A stretch of DNA of 64,000 nt from JBFAPK01 sp040676675. Lineage in GTDB: Bacteria; Actinomycetota; Actinomycetes; Mycobacteriales; Micromonosporaceae. The stretch is from contig NZ_JBFAPK010000013.1 of the NCBI RefSeq assembly GCF_040676675.1, positions 62,001-126,000 of the forward strand, written 5' to 3'. Below are positions 24,930 through 32,150 of this stretch, piece after piece. Position numbers and translations under genes: made by a program. Within the stretch, counting starts at the first letter, position 1, and each line of letters opens with the position of its first letter. The notes below the pieces were generated by a model. It saw only the letters and a program-made list of their open reading frames with translations. It had not been told where the DNA came from and made no database searches.

Positions 24930-25945
24930 CCGAGACCTCCACTGTGGAAGCGCCGGCCGCCTCGCCCGGCCGGCCGCGGTCGGCGCTCGGCGCCGTCGCC
25001 ACGGCGCCCGCCTGGGTACGCTACGCGCTGCTCGCCGCCGGGCTCGGCTTCGCCCTCTGGCTGCCGAACGGGCTCTATCCGGCCGTGGCGGTGGACATGC
25101 TCTGCTGGGCGCTCTTCGCCGTCGCGGTGGACCTGCTGCTCGGCTTCACCGGGCTGATGTCCTTCGGGCACGCGGCGTTCTGGGGCACCTCCGCGTACGT
25201 CACCGGGCTCGTCGCGATCCACTCCGGCGCGCCGTTCCCGCTGGCCGTACTGGCCGGGGCGGTGGCGGCGGCGGTGCTGGCCGTACCGATCGGCTACCTC
25301 GCGGTCAAGCGCACCGGCATCTACTTCGCGATGGTGACGCTCGCCTTCGCCCAGATGATCTACTTCATCGCCAACGAGTGGCGCGGCGTGACCCGGGGCG
25401 AGAACGGCCTCCAGGGCGTCCCCCGGGTGCTGCCCGGTGTGGATCTCACCGACGACTACTACTTCTACTACGCGGCCCTGCCGATCGTGCTGGTCGGGCT
25501 CTTCGTCGCCTGGCGGATCGTGCACTCGCCGTTCGGTCGGGTGCTGGTCGGCATCTGCGACAACCCGGCCCGCGCCCGGGCGCTCGGGTACCCGGTGCAC
25601 CGGTACAAGCTGGTCGCCTTCGTGCTCTCTGCGTTCGTGGCCGGGCTGGGCGGCGGGCTCTTCGCGGTCGCGCACCGGTTCGTCGCGCTGGATGTGCTGC
25701 ACTGGACCATCTCGGGCAAGGCCGTCATCGTCGTCGTGCTCGGCGGCATCGGCACCCTCTGGGGCGGGCTGATCGGCGCGGCGATCTTGGTCCGGCTGGA
25801 GGACTGGCTCTCGTTCTCCGGCTTCGAGTCGATCGGCCTGGTCACCGGCGGGATCTTCGTGCTGGTGGTGCTGCTGTTCCGCAAGGGGATCTGGGGCAGC
25901 GTCGCCGACCTGGTCGCCCGTTGGTCGGCCCGGCGCCGCGAGTAG
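24926..25945 (+). CDS. LivM-type ABC transporter permease
   Basis: A 339-residue permease, partner of the LivH-type protein. The motif GLMSFGHAAFWGTSAYVTGL and the later GLGGGLFAVAHRFV region fit LivM. A hydrophilic N-terminus of about 30 residues precedes the first helix. GTG 24926 overlaps the preceding stop by four bases. It ends the uptake operon; a duplicated GC-rich block follows. Confidence 0.92.
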   Translation: MTETSTVEAPAASPGRPRSALGAVATAPAWVRYALLAAGLGFALWLPNGLYPAVAVDMLCWALFAVAVDLLLGFTGLMSFGHAAFWGTSAYVTGLVAIHSGAPFPLAVLAGAVAAAVLAVPIGYLAVKRTGIYFAMVTLAFAQMIYFIANEWRGVTRGENGLQGVPRVLPGVDLTDDYYFYYAALPIVLVGLFVAWRIVHSPFGRVLVGICDNPARARALGYPVHRYKLVAFVLSAFVAGLGGGLFAVAHRFVALDVLHWTISGKAVIVVVLGGIGTLWGGLIGAAILVRLEDWLSFSGFESIGLVTGGIFVLVVLLFRKGIWGSVADLVARWSARRRE

Positions 25946-26009
25946 CCGCCGGCCCGCGGGCCCCCGTCGCGGGTCCTCCGCCGGCCCGCGGGTCCTCGCC
26001 GCGTGTCCT
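25946..26009 (+). repeat. 32-bp imperfect tandem duplication after the LivM-type gene
   Basis: Units at 25946-25977 and 25978-26009 both begin CCGCCGGCCCGCGGG and contain a self-complementary GGCCCGCGGG core. They start directly at the stop codon and may act as a terminator. Confidence 0.7.
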
Positions 26010-26017
26010 CCCTCACA

Positions 26018-26039
26018 TACGAGACGAAGTCGTTTCGTA
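26018..26039. promoter_or_regulatory. TetR-type operator 1 upstream of the DHA2 exporter
   Basis: TACGA-N12-TCGTA. The inner bases are also symmetric (GACGAA/GTCGTT), giving a 24-bp imperfect palindrome from 26017 to 26040. The same pattern recurs 54 bases downstream. Confidence 0.7.
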
Positions 26040-26071
26040 TTTCTCCCGCCCTCCGTTAGCGTGGCTGACGT

Positions 26072-26093
26072 TACGAGTCCGTGCCGTTTCGTA
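26072..26093. promoter_or_regulatory. TetR-type operator 2 upstream of the DHA2 exporter
   Basis: A second TACGA-N12-TCGTA with identical spacing, ending 35 bases before the exporter ATG. Two matched sites bracketing the promoter region suggest cooperative repression by the TetR encoded just downstream of the exporter. Confidence 0.7.
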
Positions 26094-26128
26094 TTCACGG
26101 ACGGACCACATGGGGGGAGAAACCGTAC

Positions 26129-27709
26129 ATGCAGCCACAAGAGCTGTCGGAACACCACAACGGCCACCCGAGAAGGTGGGCGATCCTGGGCGTGCTGGTC
26201 ATCAGCCTGCTCGTGGTGGTCCTGGACAACACCATCCTCAACGTCGCCCTGCGGACCATCGCGGACCCGGAGCACGGCCTCGGCGCCACCCAGGGGCAGC
26301 TGGAGTGGGGGATCAACTCCTACACCCTGGTCTTCGCCGGCCTGCTCTTCACCTTCGGCATCCTCGGTGACCGGCTCGGGCGCAAGCGCTTCCTGCTGGT
26401 CGGGCTGGTCCTCTTCGGCCTCTCCTCGCTCGCGTCGGCGTACGCCCAGAACCCGGGGCAGCTCATCGCCGCCCGGGCGCTGATGGGCCTCGGCGGTGCG
26501 GCGATCATGCCGGTGACGCTGTCGATCATCTCGAACGTCTTCCACCCGAGGGACCGGGCCCGGGCGATCGGCATCTGGTCCGGCGCCGTCGGTCTCGGCG
26601 TCGCGATCGGCCCGATCCTGGGCGGCCTGCTGCTGCGCAACTTCTGGTGGGGCTCGGTCTTCCTGATCAACGTCCCGGTGGTCGCCATCGGCGTGATCGC
26701 GGTCGCGCTGCTGGTGCCCGAGTCGAAGGACCCGAAGCCCAACAAGATCGACATCATCGGCGTGCTGCTCTCGGTGATCGGCCTGGTCGGCCTCACGTAC
26801 GGCATCATCGACGGTGGCGAGCACGGCTTCGACCAGCCGCTGGTCTGGGTCTCCATCGTCGGCGGGCTGGCGGTGCTGGCGGCCTTCGTCGCGTACGAGC
26901 GCCGGATCGCCTTCCCGTCGCTGGACGTACGGCTGTTCCGGCTGCCCCGGTTCGCCGCGCCGGTCGGCGTGGTCGGGCTGGTCTTCTTCGCCGCCATGGG
27001 CGTCTTCTTCTTCGGCTCGTTCTACCTCCAGCTGGTGCGGGGCTACTCGCCGTTGCGGACCGGCGTGAGCCTGCTGCCGTTCGCGATCGGCCAGCTGGTC
27101 TTCGCGCCGCGCAGCGCCGCCCTGGTCAAGCGGTACGGCGCCAAGGCCGTCTCCGCGGTCGGCCTGCTGCTGACCGCCGCCGCGCTCGCCGCCTTCATCT
27201 TCATCGGCGCCGAGACCCCGATCTGGGTGGTCGCCCTGGCCTTCTTCGTGCAGGGCGCCGGCATGGCCAACATCATGCCGCCCGCGATGGAGTCGATCAT
27301 GTCGTCGCTGCCCCGGGAGCGGGCCGGCGTCGCCTCGGCGGTGAGCAACACGGTGCGGCAGGTCGGTGGTGCGCTCGGCATCGCGGTGCTCGGCTCCGTG
27401 CTCGCCGGGGTCTACCGGGGCGAGATCGAGCCGGCCACCCGGGCGCTGCCCGGCCCGCTCCGGGACGCCGCCAACGAGTCGATCTCCGGCGCGTACGGGG
27501 TCGCCGAGCGGCTCGGCGCGGCCGGCCCGCACCTGATGTCGGCGGCCAACGACGCGTTCATGGTGGCGATGCACTGGGCGGCGGGGCTGTCGACGCTGAT
27601 CGCGGCGCTCGGCGTGCTGGTGGTGCTGCGCTGGATGCCCGGACGCACCGCGCCGGCCCAGCTGGAGCCGGAGCCGGTCGGTGAGCCGGAGCTGGCATCG
27701 GCGTCATAA
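26129..27709 (+). CDS. 14-TM MFS exporter (DHA2 family)
   Basis: A 526-residue exporter. Helix 1 carries VLDNTILNVALRTI (motif D1), motif A is FGILGDRLGRKRFLLVG, and the helix 5 antiporter motif is SGAVGLGVAIGPILGG. It expels drugs or other toxic compounds using the proton gradient; the substrate is unknown. The start is ATG 26129 after GGGGGGAGA; the in-frame GTG at 26081 lies inside operator 2 and is rejected. A tetR gene follows 10 bases later on the same strand, and both are probably repressed through the two TACGA-N12-TCGTA sites. Confidence 0.92.
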   Translation: MQPQELSEHHNGHPRRWAILGVLVISLLVVVLDNTILNVALRTIADPEHGLGATQGQLEWGINSYTLVFAGLLFTFGILGDRLGRKRFLLVGLVLFGLSSLASAYAQNPGQLIAARALMGLGGAAIMPVTLSIISNVFHPRDRARAIGIWSGAVGLGVAIGPILGGLLLRNFWWGSVFLINVPVVAIGVIAVALLVPESKDPKPNKIDIIGVLLSVIGLVGLTYGIIDGGEHGFDQPLVWVSIVGGLAVLAAFVAYERRIAFPSLDVRLFRLPRFAAPVGVVGLVFFAAMGVFFFGSFYLQLVRGYSPLRTGVSLLPFAIGQLVFAPRSAALVKRYGAKAVSAVGLLLTAAALAAFIFIGAETPIWVVALAFFVQGAGMANIMPPAMESIMSSLPRERAGVASAVSNTVRQVGGALGIAVLGSVLAGVYRGEIEPATRALPGPLRDAANESISGAYGVAERLGAAGPHLMSAANDAFMVAMHWAAGLSTLIAALGVLVVLRWMPGRTAPAQLEPEPVGEPELASAS

Positions 27710-27719
27710 GACCGTAACA

Positions 27720-28328
27720 ATGGACCGCATGATTACCGCCGCGGACGCTCCTCGGTCGCCCGGCCGACCGAGGAGCGTCCGCGCGGACGAGGCGATAGTC
27801 GAGGCGACCCTCGATCTGATCAGCGAGGGGACCAGCATCGAGGCCCTCTCCATCGAGGCGATCGCGGGCCGGGCCGGCGTCGGGAAGGCCACGATCTACC
27901 GGCGGTGGCCGGGCAAGGACGCGCTCGTGATCGACGCGCTCCGCAAGCTCAAGGGCCCGCCGCCGGTACCGCGGGGCGAGTCGGTCCGCGCGGACCTGCT
28001 GACGCTGCTCGTGACCGTCGGCCGTACGCCCGACGAGCGGGCCGCGCGGGTGATGCCCTGCCTGATCCCCGAGATCAACCGCAGCGCGGACCGGATGCGG
28101 ATCTGGCAGGAGATCACCGCGCCGCGCCGGCAGGTGATGCGGGAGGTGCTCCAGCGCGGGATGGTCACCGGTGAACTCCGCGCCGACCTCGACGTCGAGG
28201 TGACCATCGGGCTGCTGACCGGGCCGATGCTGATGCACCGGATGCTCGGTTGGGAACCGGAGGTCGCCGAGCAGACGCTGGCCGAACGGGTCGTCGACAC
28301 CGTCCTGGCCGGCGCCGCCCCCGCCTGA
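27720..28328 (+). CDS. TetR-family transcriptional regulator
   Basis: A 202-residue repressor. Its N-terminal helix-turn-helix is LSIEAIAGRAGVGKATIYRR, followed by a ligand-binding helical domain of the common C-terminal TetR type (GLLTGPMLMHRMLG). The start could be ATG 27720 or ATG 27729. It lies directly after the DHA2 exporter and is likely cotranscribed, so it would control its own level through the operators at 26018 and 26072. The inducer is unknown. Confidence 0.88.
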   Translation: MDRMITAADAPRSPGRPRSVRADEAIVEATLDLISEGTSIEALSIEAIAGRAGVGKATIYRRWPGKDALVIDALRKLKGPPPVPRGESVRADLLTLLVTVGRTPDERAARVMPCLIPEINRSADRMRIWQEITAPRRQVMREVLQRGMVTGELRADLDVEVTIGLLTGPMLMHRMLGWEPEVAEQTLAERVVDTVLAGAAPA

Positions 28329-28329
28329 T

Positions 28330-28420
28330 CCACGGTTCCGCCCGTGGGGGAGCGAGCCGCCGCGCTACTGCGGGGAAACCGGCCCCTCGAACGCCGTTCG
28401 AGGCCACTGTTTCCCCGCAG
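28330..28420. terminator. composite bidirectional hairpin between tetR and a GNAT gene
   Basis: A small hairpin CCACGG/CCGTGG at 28330-28347 is followed by a long one. Its outer stem is CTGCGGGGAAAC/GTTTCCCCGCAG (28368-28379 and 28409-28420), with a nested stem CCTCGAACG/CGTTCGAGG (28385-28403). The genes on both sides end here, so the structure could stop transcription from either direction. Confidence 0.75.
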
Positions 28421-28471
28421 GAGCGGGATCTCGCCCCGGTCCGGCGCCGCCCGCAGCAGCGCGATCTCGCG

Positions 28472-28954
28472 TCAGTTCGTCGGGGTGGTCAGGCGCATGG
28501 CCGGGGTGGTCCGGGGCGTGAAGCCCAGCGAACGGTAGAGCGGCTCCCCGGCGGGCGAGGCGTTCAGCTCGATCCGGGTCACCCCGCGCCGGCGGTACCA
28601 GTCGAGCAGCGCCTCCATGCACGCCCGCGAGTAGCCGCGCCGCCGGTGGTCCGGGTCGGTGACCACGTTGAACACGTGCCCGATCAGCCCGGAGGGGTTG
28701 CTCGGGCCCGGCAACCGGGACTCGACGGCCCCGAGGACGCACGCGGCCAGCCGGCCCGGCTCGTCCGGTCGCTCGACCACGAAGGCGACCAGCGAGGGCT
28801 CCGGCCCCGGCAACCGCTCACGCAGGCTCCGCGCCGCCGCCTCCGGCCAGGAACCGGGTTCGACCGTCCGCCCGTGGATCGCGCCGAGCATCACCCCACG
28901 CAGCCGTACCAGCTCGTCGACGTCGGACGCCAGCGCCCTCCGTACGTTGATCAT
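28472..28954 (-). CDS. GNAT-family N-acetyltransferase
   Basis: A 160-residue acetyltransferase. The acetyl-CoA binding motif A is VVTDPDHRRRGYSRACMEAL (R/Q-x-x-G-x-A form), followed by the motif B region LNASPAGEPLYRSLGF. The acceptor substrate is not predictable. ATG 28954 has no Shine-Dalgarno; TACGGT (minus strand, 28966-28961) lies 6 bases upstream, so the mRNA is probably leaderless. It is convergent with tetR. Confidence 0.87.
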   Translation of the reverse strand: MINVRRALASDVDELVRLRGVMLGAIHGRTVEPGSWPEAAARSLRERLPGPEPSLVAFVVERPDEPGRLAACVLGAVESRLPGPSNPSGLIGHVFNVVTDPDHRRRGYSRACMEALLDWYRRRGVTRIELNASPAGEPLYRSLGFTPRTTPAMRLTTPTN

Positions 28955-29050
28955 GTTTGGACCGTACCCGGGTCGGGCCGCGCGCGGGCGGGCCGTGCGT
29001 GACCGCGCGACGTGACGGTGACCACGGCCGCCGGGCGCGGCCGGTCTCTG

Positions 29051-29151
29051 GTAGCGTCCCCTGCCGCAGACGACGACCCGAGGAGGTGAGACCCATTACC
29101 GCTGCATCCGGTTGGGCGCTCCCCTCCGTCAGGACGGCACGGTTCCACTGA
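29051..29151 (+). promoter_or_regulatory. leader region with a possible leader peptide before the alpha/beta hydrolase
   Basis: TAGCGT (29051-29056) could be a -10 box. AGGAGG, the strongest Shine-Dalgarno of the region, lies at 29081-29086, but no ATG follows it at a usable distance. An ATT at 29095 is 8 bases away and opens an 18-codon frame (ITAASGWALPSVRTARFH) ending at TGA 29151; a GTG at 29086 overlaps the Shine-Dalgarno itself. This may be a leader peptide with a noncanonical start, or a remnant of another gene's start. I do not recognise the peptide. Confidence 0.35.
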
Positions 29152-29203
29152 CCCAGGTGGCCGTCGGGGCGCCCACGAGGCATCCCCGAAAGGCGACAAA
29201 CCT

Positions 29204-30106
29204 GTGCGTTCCACTCACGAACCGATCTCGGACGGCGTCTACCCGGGCTCCGACGGAGCCTCCCTCCACTACGACGAACCGCGCCCCCGCGACGGCGCCG
29301 AGGCGGGCCCACCGATCGTCGCGCTCGCCGGCGGCGCGGCCCTGCACCCCGACTACCTGGGCGAACTGGCCGGGATCGGCGCCGACCGACGCCTGATCGT
29401 GCCGCACCTGCGCGGCGTCGGCCGGTCCCCGCTGCCCGAGGCGGTCGAGCTGGCGTCGTACTGGCGGCAGGCCGAGGACATCGAGCGCCTGCGCGGACAC
29501 CTCGGTCTCGACCGGGTGCTGCTGCTGGGCCACTCCGCCGGCACGCGGCTGGCGGTCAGCTACGCCGCGCGGTACCCGGAACGGCTCGCCGGCCTGGTGC
29601 TGGTGACGCCGCCGGCCGAGTACCTCGACGTGCCCTCCGACACCCCGGAGCTGATCGACCGGCGGCGCGGGGAACCGGCCTTCGACGCCGCCGTCGCCGC
29701 CTGGGAGGCCGGACCCGAGGTCCTCGACGACGCCGGGTTCAACGCCTGGCAGCAACGGGCCGCCCCGCTCGGCTACGCCGCCTGGGGTGCGCGGGAACGG
29801 GCCCACGCGGCCTCCTGGCGGTTCAGCTTCGCCGCGAACCGGGCGTACTTCAGCGTCGACCCGCCCGGGGACCTCGCGCAGCGCCTGGGCCGGGTCGCCG
29901 CCCCGGTCCTGGCCGTCGCGGGAGCCGAGGACTGCAGCGCCGGGGTGGCCCGGGTGAGCGCGCTCGCGCGGCTCTTCCCGGCGGGCCGGGCCGTGGTGAT
30001 CGAGGGGTGCGGGCACTTCCCGTGGGTGGAACGGCCGGCGGAGTTCCGGCGGGTCGTGGACGGGTTCCTCCGCTCACTTGCCCTTGATTCCGAAAGCGAA
30101 ACCTGA
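29204..30106 (+). CDS. alpha/beta hydrolase
   Basis: A 300-residue hydrolase with the catalytic triad visible: nucleophile Ser in LLGHSAGTRLA, Asp in AGAEDCSAG and His in GCGHFPWVERP. The oxyanion-side HLRGVGRS loop and a cap domain rich in Trp/Ala (about 150-225) recall proline iminopeptidase or haloalkane-type hydrolases. The substrate is undetermined. GTG 29204 lacks a clear Shine-Dalgarno. It is preceded by the 29081 leader element and followed 12 bases later by a deoR-family gene, so the three downstream genes may share transcripts. Confidence 0.85.
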   Translation: MRSTHEPISDGVYPGSDGASLHYDEPRPRDGAEAGPPIVALAGGAALHPDYLGELAGIGADRRLIVPHLRGVGRSPLPEAVELASYWRQAEDIERLRGHLGLDRVLLLGHSAGTRLAVSYAARYPERLAGLVLVTPPAEYLDVPSDTPELIDRRRGEPAFDAAVAAWEAGPEVLDDAGFNAWQQRAAPLGYAAWGARERAHAASWRFSFAANRAYFSVDPPGDLAQRLGRVAAPVLAVAGAEDCSAGVARVSALARLFPAGRAVVIEGCGHFPWVERPAEFRRVVDGFLRSLALDSESET

Positions 30107-30130
30107 TCGTATGATCGGGTGGAGCTTTCG
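30091..30130. promoter_or_regulatory. inverted repeat across the deoR start, candidate operator
   Basis: CGAAAGC (30091-30097) and GCTTTCG (30124-30130) flank TATGAT (30110-30115) and the GTG start at 30119. DeoR-family sites often contain such CGAAA/TTTCG half-sites. The left half lies inside the last codons of the hydrolase gene. Confidence 0.4.
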
Positions 30131-30877
30131 AAACGGCATGCCGCGATCGTAGAGCGGCTTCGTGTGGCGGACCGGCTCGGCGTCGCCGAGCTGGCCGCCT
30201 GGATCGGTACCTCCGAGGTGACGATCCGCCGCGACCTGGAGCAGCTCGCCGCGCAGGGCCTGCTCCGGCGGGTCCGCGGCGGCGCGGTGAGCCTGCAGGC
30301 CCGGGGCGAGGGACCCCCGTTCGCGCTGCGGGAACGCGACGCCGCCGACGCCAAGCGCCGGATCGGGGCGGCCGTCGCCGACCTGATCGCCGAGGGCGAG
30401 GCGGTGGTCCTCGACAGCGGTACCACCACGCTGGAGGTGGCGCGGGCGCTCGCCGGGCGGCGGGTACGGGTCATGCCGCTCTCGCTCCCCGCCGCCGACG
30501 TGCTCGCCGCCCACCCGCCGACCCGGGTCATCCTCCCCGGCGGCGAGCTGCTCCCCGGCGAGCTGTCGGTCTCCGGCCCGCTCGCCGAGGCGGCCCTGCG
30601 CGCGCTGCGCTTCGACACCGCCGTGCTCGGCTGCTGCGGGGCCGCGGTCGAGCACGGCGTCACCGCGTACGACCTGCCCGACGCCGCCGTGAAGTCCGCC
30701 GCCATCGCCTCGGCGCGACGCGTCGTACTCGCCGCCGACGCCGCCAAGTTCGGCCGCACCGCGATGGCGCTGGTGGCGCCGTTCGAGCGGATCGACGTGG
30801 TGGTGACCGACGCCGGGCTGCCGGCGGAGGTCGGCGCCGCGCTCGACGAACTGGAGATCGAGGTGCACCGTGTCTGA
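30119..30877 (+). CDS. DeoR-family sugar-responsive transcriptional regulator
   Basis: A 252-residue repressor. The N-terminal helix-turn-helix is LGVAELAAWIGTSEVTIRRD with RGGAV following. The C-terminal effector domain keeps the DSGTTTLEVARAL phosphosugar-binding loop and the later DAAKFGRTAM segment. Family members usually sense a phosphorylated sugar. Its 3' end overlaps the start of an MFS carrier gene by 8 bases, so the carrier is the likely target. The start is GTG 30119. Confidence 0.88.
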   Translation: MELSKRHAAIVERLRVADRLGVAELAAWIGTSEVTIRRDLEQLAAQGLLRRVRGGAVSLQARGEGPPFALRERDAADAKRRIGAAVADLIAEGEAVVLDSGTTTLEVARALAGRRVRVMPLSLPAADVLAAHPPTRVILPGGELLPGELSVSGPLAEAALRALRFDTAVLGCCGAAVEHGVTAYDLPDAAVKSAAIASARRVVLAADAAKFGRTAMALVAPFERIDVVVTDAGLPAEVGAALDELEIEVHRV

Positions 30878-32087
30878 GCCGCTCCCCGCCGGGCGGGTAC
30901 GCACCGCCCGGGTCGCGGTCACCGCGATCTTCGCCCTGCACGGGGTCCTCTTCGCCTCCTGGACCGCGCACATCCCGCAGATCAAGGCGCACCTGGGACT
31001 CACCGACGGGACGCTCGGCCTGACCCTGCTCGGCGCGCCGGTCGGCTCGGTCACCGCCACCGTCCTCGCCGGACTGGTGCTGGCCCGCGCCGGCAGCCGT
31101 ACCGTCGTCCGGGTCTGCCTGGTCGGCTACTGCCTGGCCGGCGCGCTGGTCGGCATCGCGGCGTCGGGACCGCAGTTGGGCGCCGCGCTCGCCTGCTGGG
31201 GCGCCTTCGCCGGCGTGCTCGACGTGGCCATGAACGCCCAGGGCATCGCCGTCGAGCGGCTGCGCCGCCGGCCCGTCATGTCCACCCTGCACGGCGCCTG
31301 GAGCGTGGGCGCGCTCGCCGGCGCCGGCATCGGCGCGGCCGGGGCCGCGCTGGGCGTACCGCTCACCCCGCAGGTGCTGTCGCTCGGCGTACCGCTGCTG
31401 GTGGCGGGGCTGCTCTTCACCCGCGGCTTCGTGGCCGACCCGCCGGCCGACCGGAACGAGCGGGCGGGCGGCCCCCGGGCCAGCCGCGCGCTGCTGGTGC
31501 TCGGCGGGATCGCGTTCGCCGGGCTGGTCTGCGAGGGGGCGGTGGCCGACTGGTCCAGCGTCTATCTGCGGGAGAGCCTGCACCTGGACGCCGGTACCGC
31601 CGGCCTCGGCTACGCGGCCTGCGCCGCCGCGATGGTCGCGGTACGCCTCTCGGGCGCCCGGTTGCAGGACCGGCTGGGTCCGGGCCGGCTGCTCTGGACC
31701 CTGTCGGTGCTGGCCGCCGCCGGGATGGCGGCCGGGCTGCTCACGGGCCACCCGGTCGTCGCGATCGTCGGCTTCGCCGCGCTCGGCGTCGGCGTCGCGC
31801 CGGTGATCCCGGTCGTCTTCAGCGCCGCCGGGAACCAGCCCGGGTTGGCCCCCGGCACGGCGGTGGCGACCGTCTCGGCCATCGGCTGGGCCGGGTTCAT
31901 GTGCGGGCCGCCCGTGATCGGGTTCGTCGCCGACCGTACGTCGCAGCCGGTCGCGCTCGGCCTGCTGCCCGTACTGATGCTGCTGATCGCGGCGGCCTCG
32001 GTCCGCAACCGCGCCATCGAGCAGGCCCGGTACGACACCCCGGCCGCGACCCCCGACCCCGCCCCGACGCCCGCCTCGTCGATCTAG
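30870..32087 (+). CDS. MFS carrier, sugar/YbjJ-like
   Basis: A 405-residue, 12-helix MFS protein. Motifs such as FASWTAHIPQIKAHLGLTDG near the N-terminus and VAMNAQGIAVERLRRRPVMS in the middle resemble the YbjJ/FucP-related group; the substrate is unknown but the DeoR neighbour favours a sugar or sugar-like compound. GTG 30870 overlaps the deoR end. The stop codon (TAG, 32085-32087) lies inside the perfect palindrome 32077-32140, so the last three sense codons and the stop are part of that repeat. Confidence 0.87.
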   Translation: MSEPLPAGRVRTARVAVTAIFALHGVLFASWTAHIPQIKAHLGLTDGTLGLTLLGAPVGSVTATVLAGLVLARAGSRTVVRVCLVGYCLAGALVGIAASGPQLGAALACWGAFAGVLDVAMNAQGIAVERLRRRPVMSTLHGAWSVGALAGAGIGAAGAALGVPLTPQVLSLGVPLLVAGLLFTRGFVADPPADRNERAGGPRASRALLVLGGIAFAGLVCEGAVADWSSVYLRESLHLDAGTAGLGYAACAAAMVAVRLSGARLQDRLGPGRLLWTLSVLAAAGMAAGLLTGHPVVAIVGFAALGVGVAPVIPVVFSAAGNQPGLAPGTAVATVSAIGWAGFMCGPPVIGFVADRTSQPVALGLLPVLMLLIAAASVRNRAIEQARYDTPAATPDPAPTPASSI

Positions 32088-32140
32088 GGCAAATCCTCGT
32101 TAATGGATATCCATTAACGAGGATTTGCCCTAGATCGACG
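32077..32140. repeat. perfect 64-bp extragenic palindrome, family A (copy 2), at a convergent junction
   Basis: The 32-bp arms are exactly complementary with no loop; the centre is GGATATCC at 32105-32112. The outer 19 bp of each arm (GTCGATCTAGGGCAAATCC) are identical to the arms at 4339-4400, while the inner bases differ but remain self-complementary. It covers the end of the MFS gene (+) and lies 10 bases from the end of the PucR-type gene (-). A bidirectional terminator is the simplest reading. Confidence 0.93.
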
Positions 32141-32150
32141 GCGCTGGTGT

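Noticed and set aside
21134..25945. Assignment of the uptake operon as a urea (Urt) transporter
   Set aside because: No urease or urea-related gene is nearby, and the binding protein lacks features I could tie to urea; left as a generic HAAT transporter.
24473..27574. Minus-strand open frame of over 1000 codons opposite the permease and exporter genes
   Set aside because: It spans several genuine plus-strand genes and their intergenic gap. Its Asp/Arg/Gln/His composition is that of a shadow.
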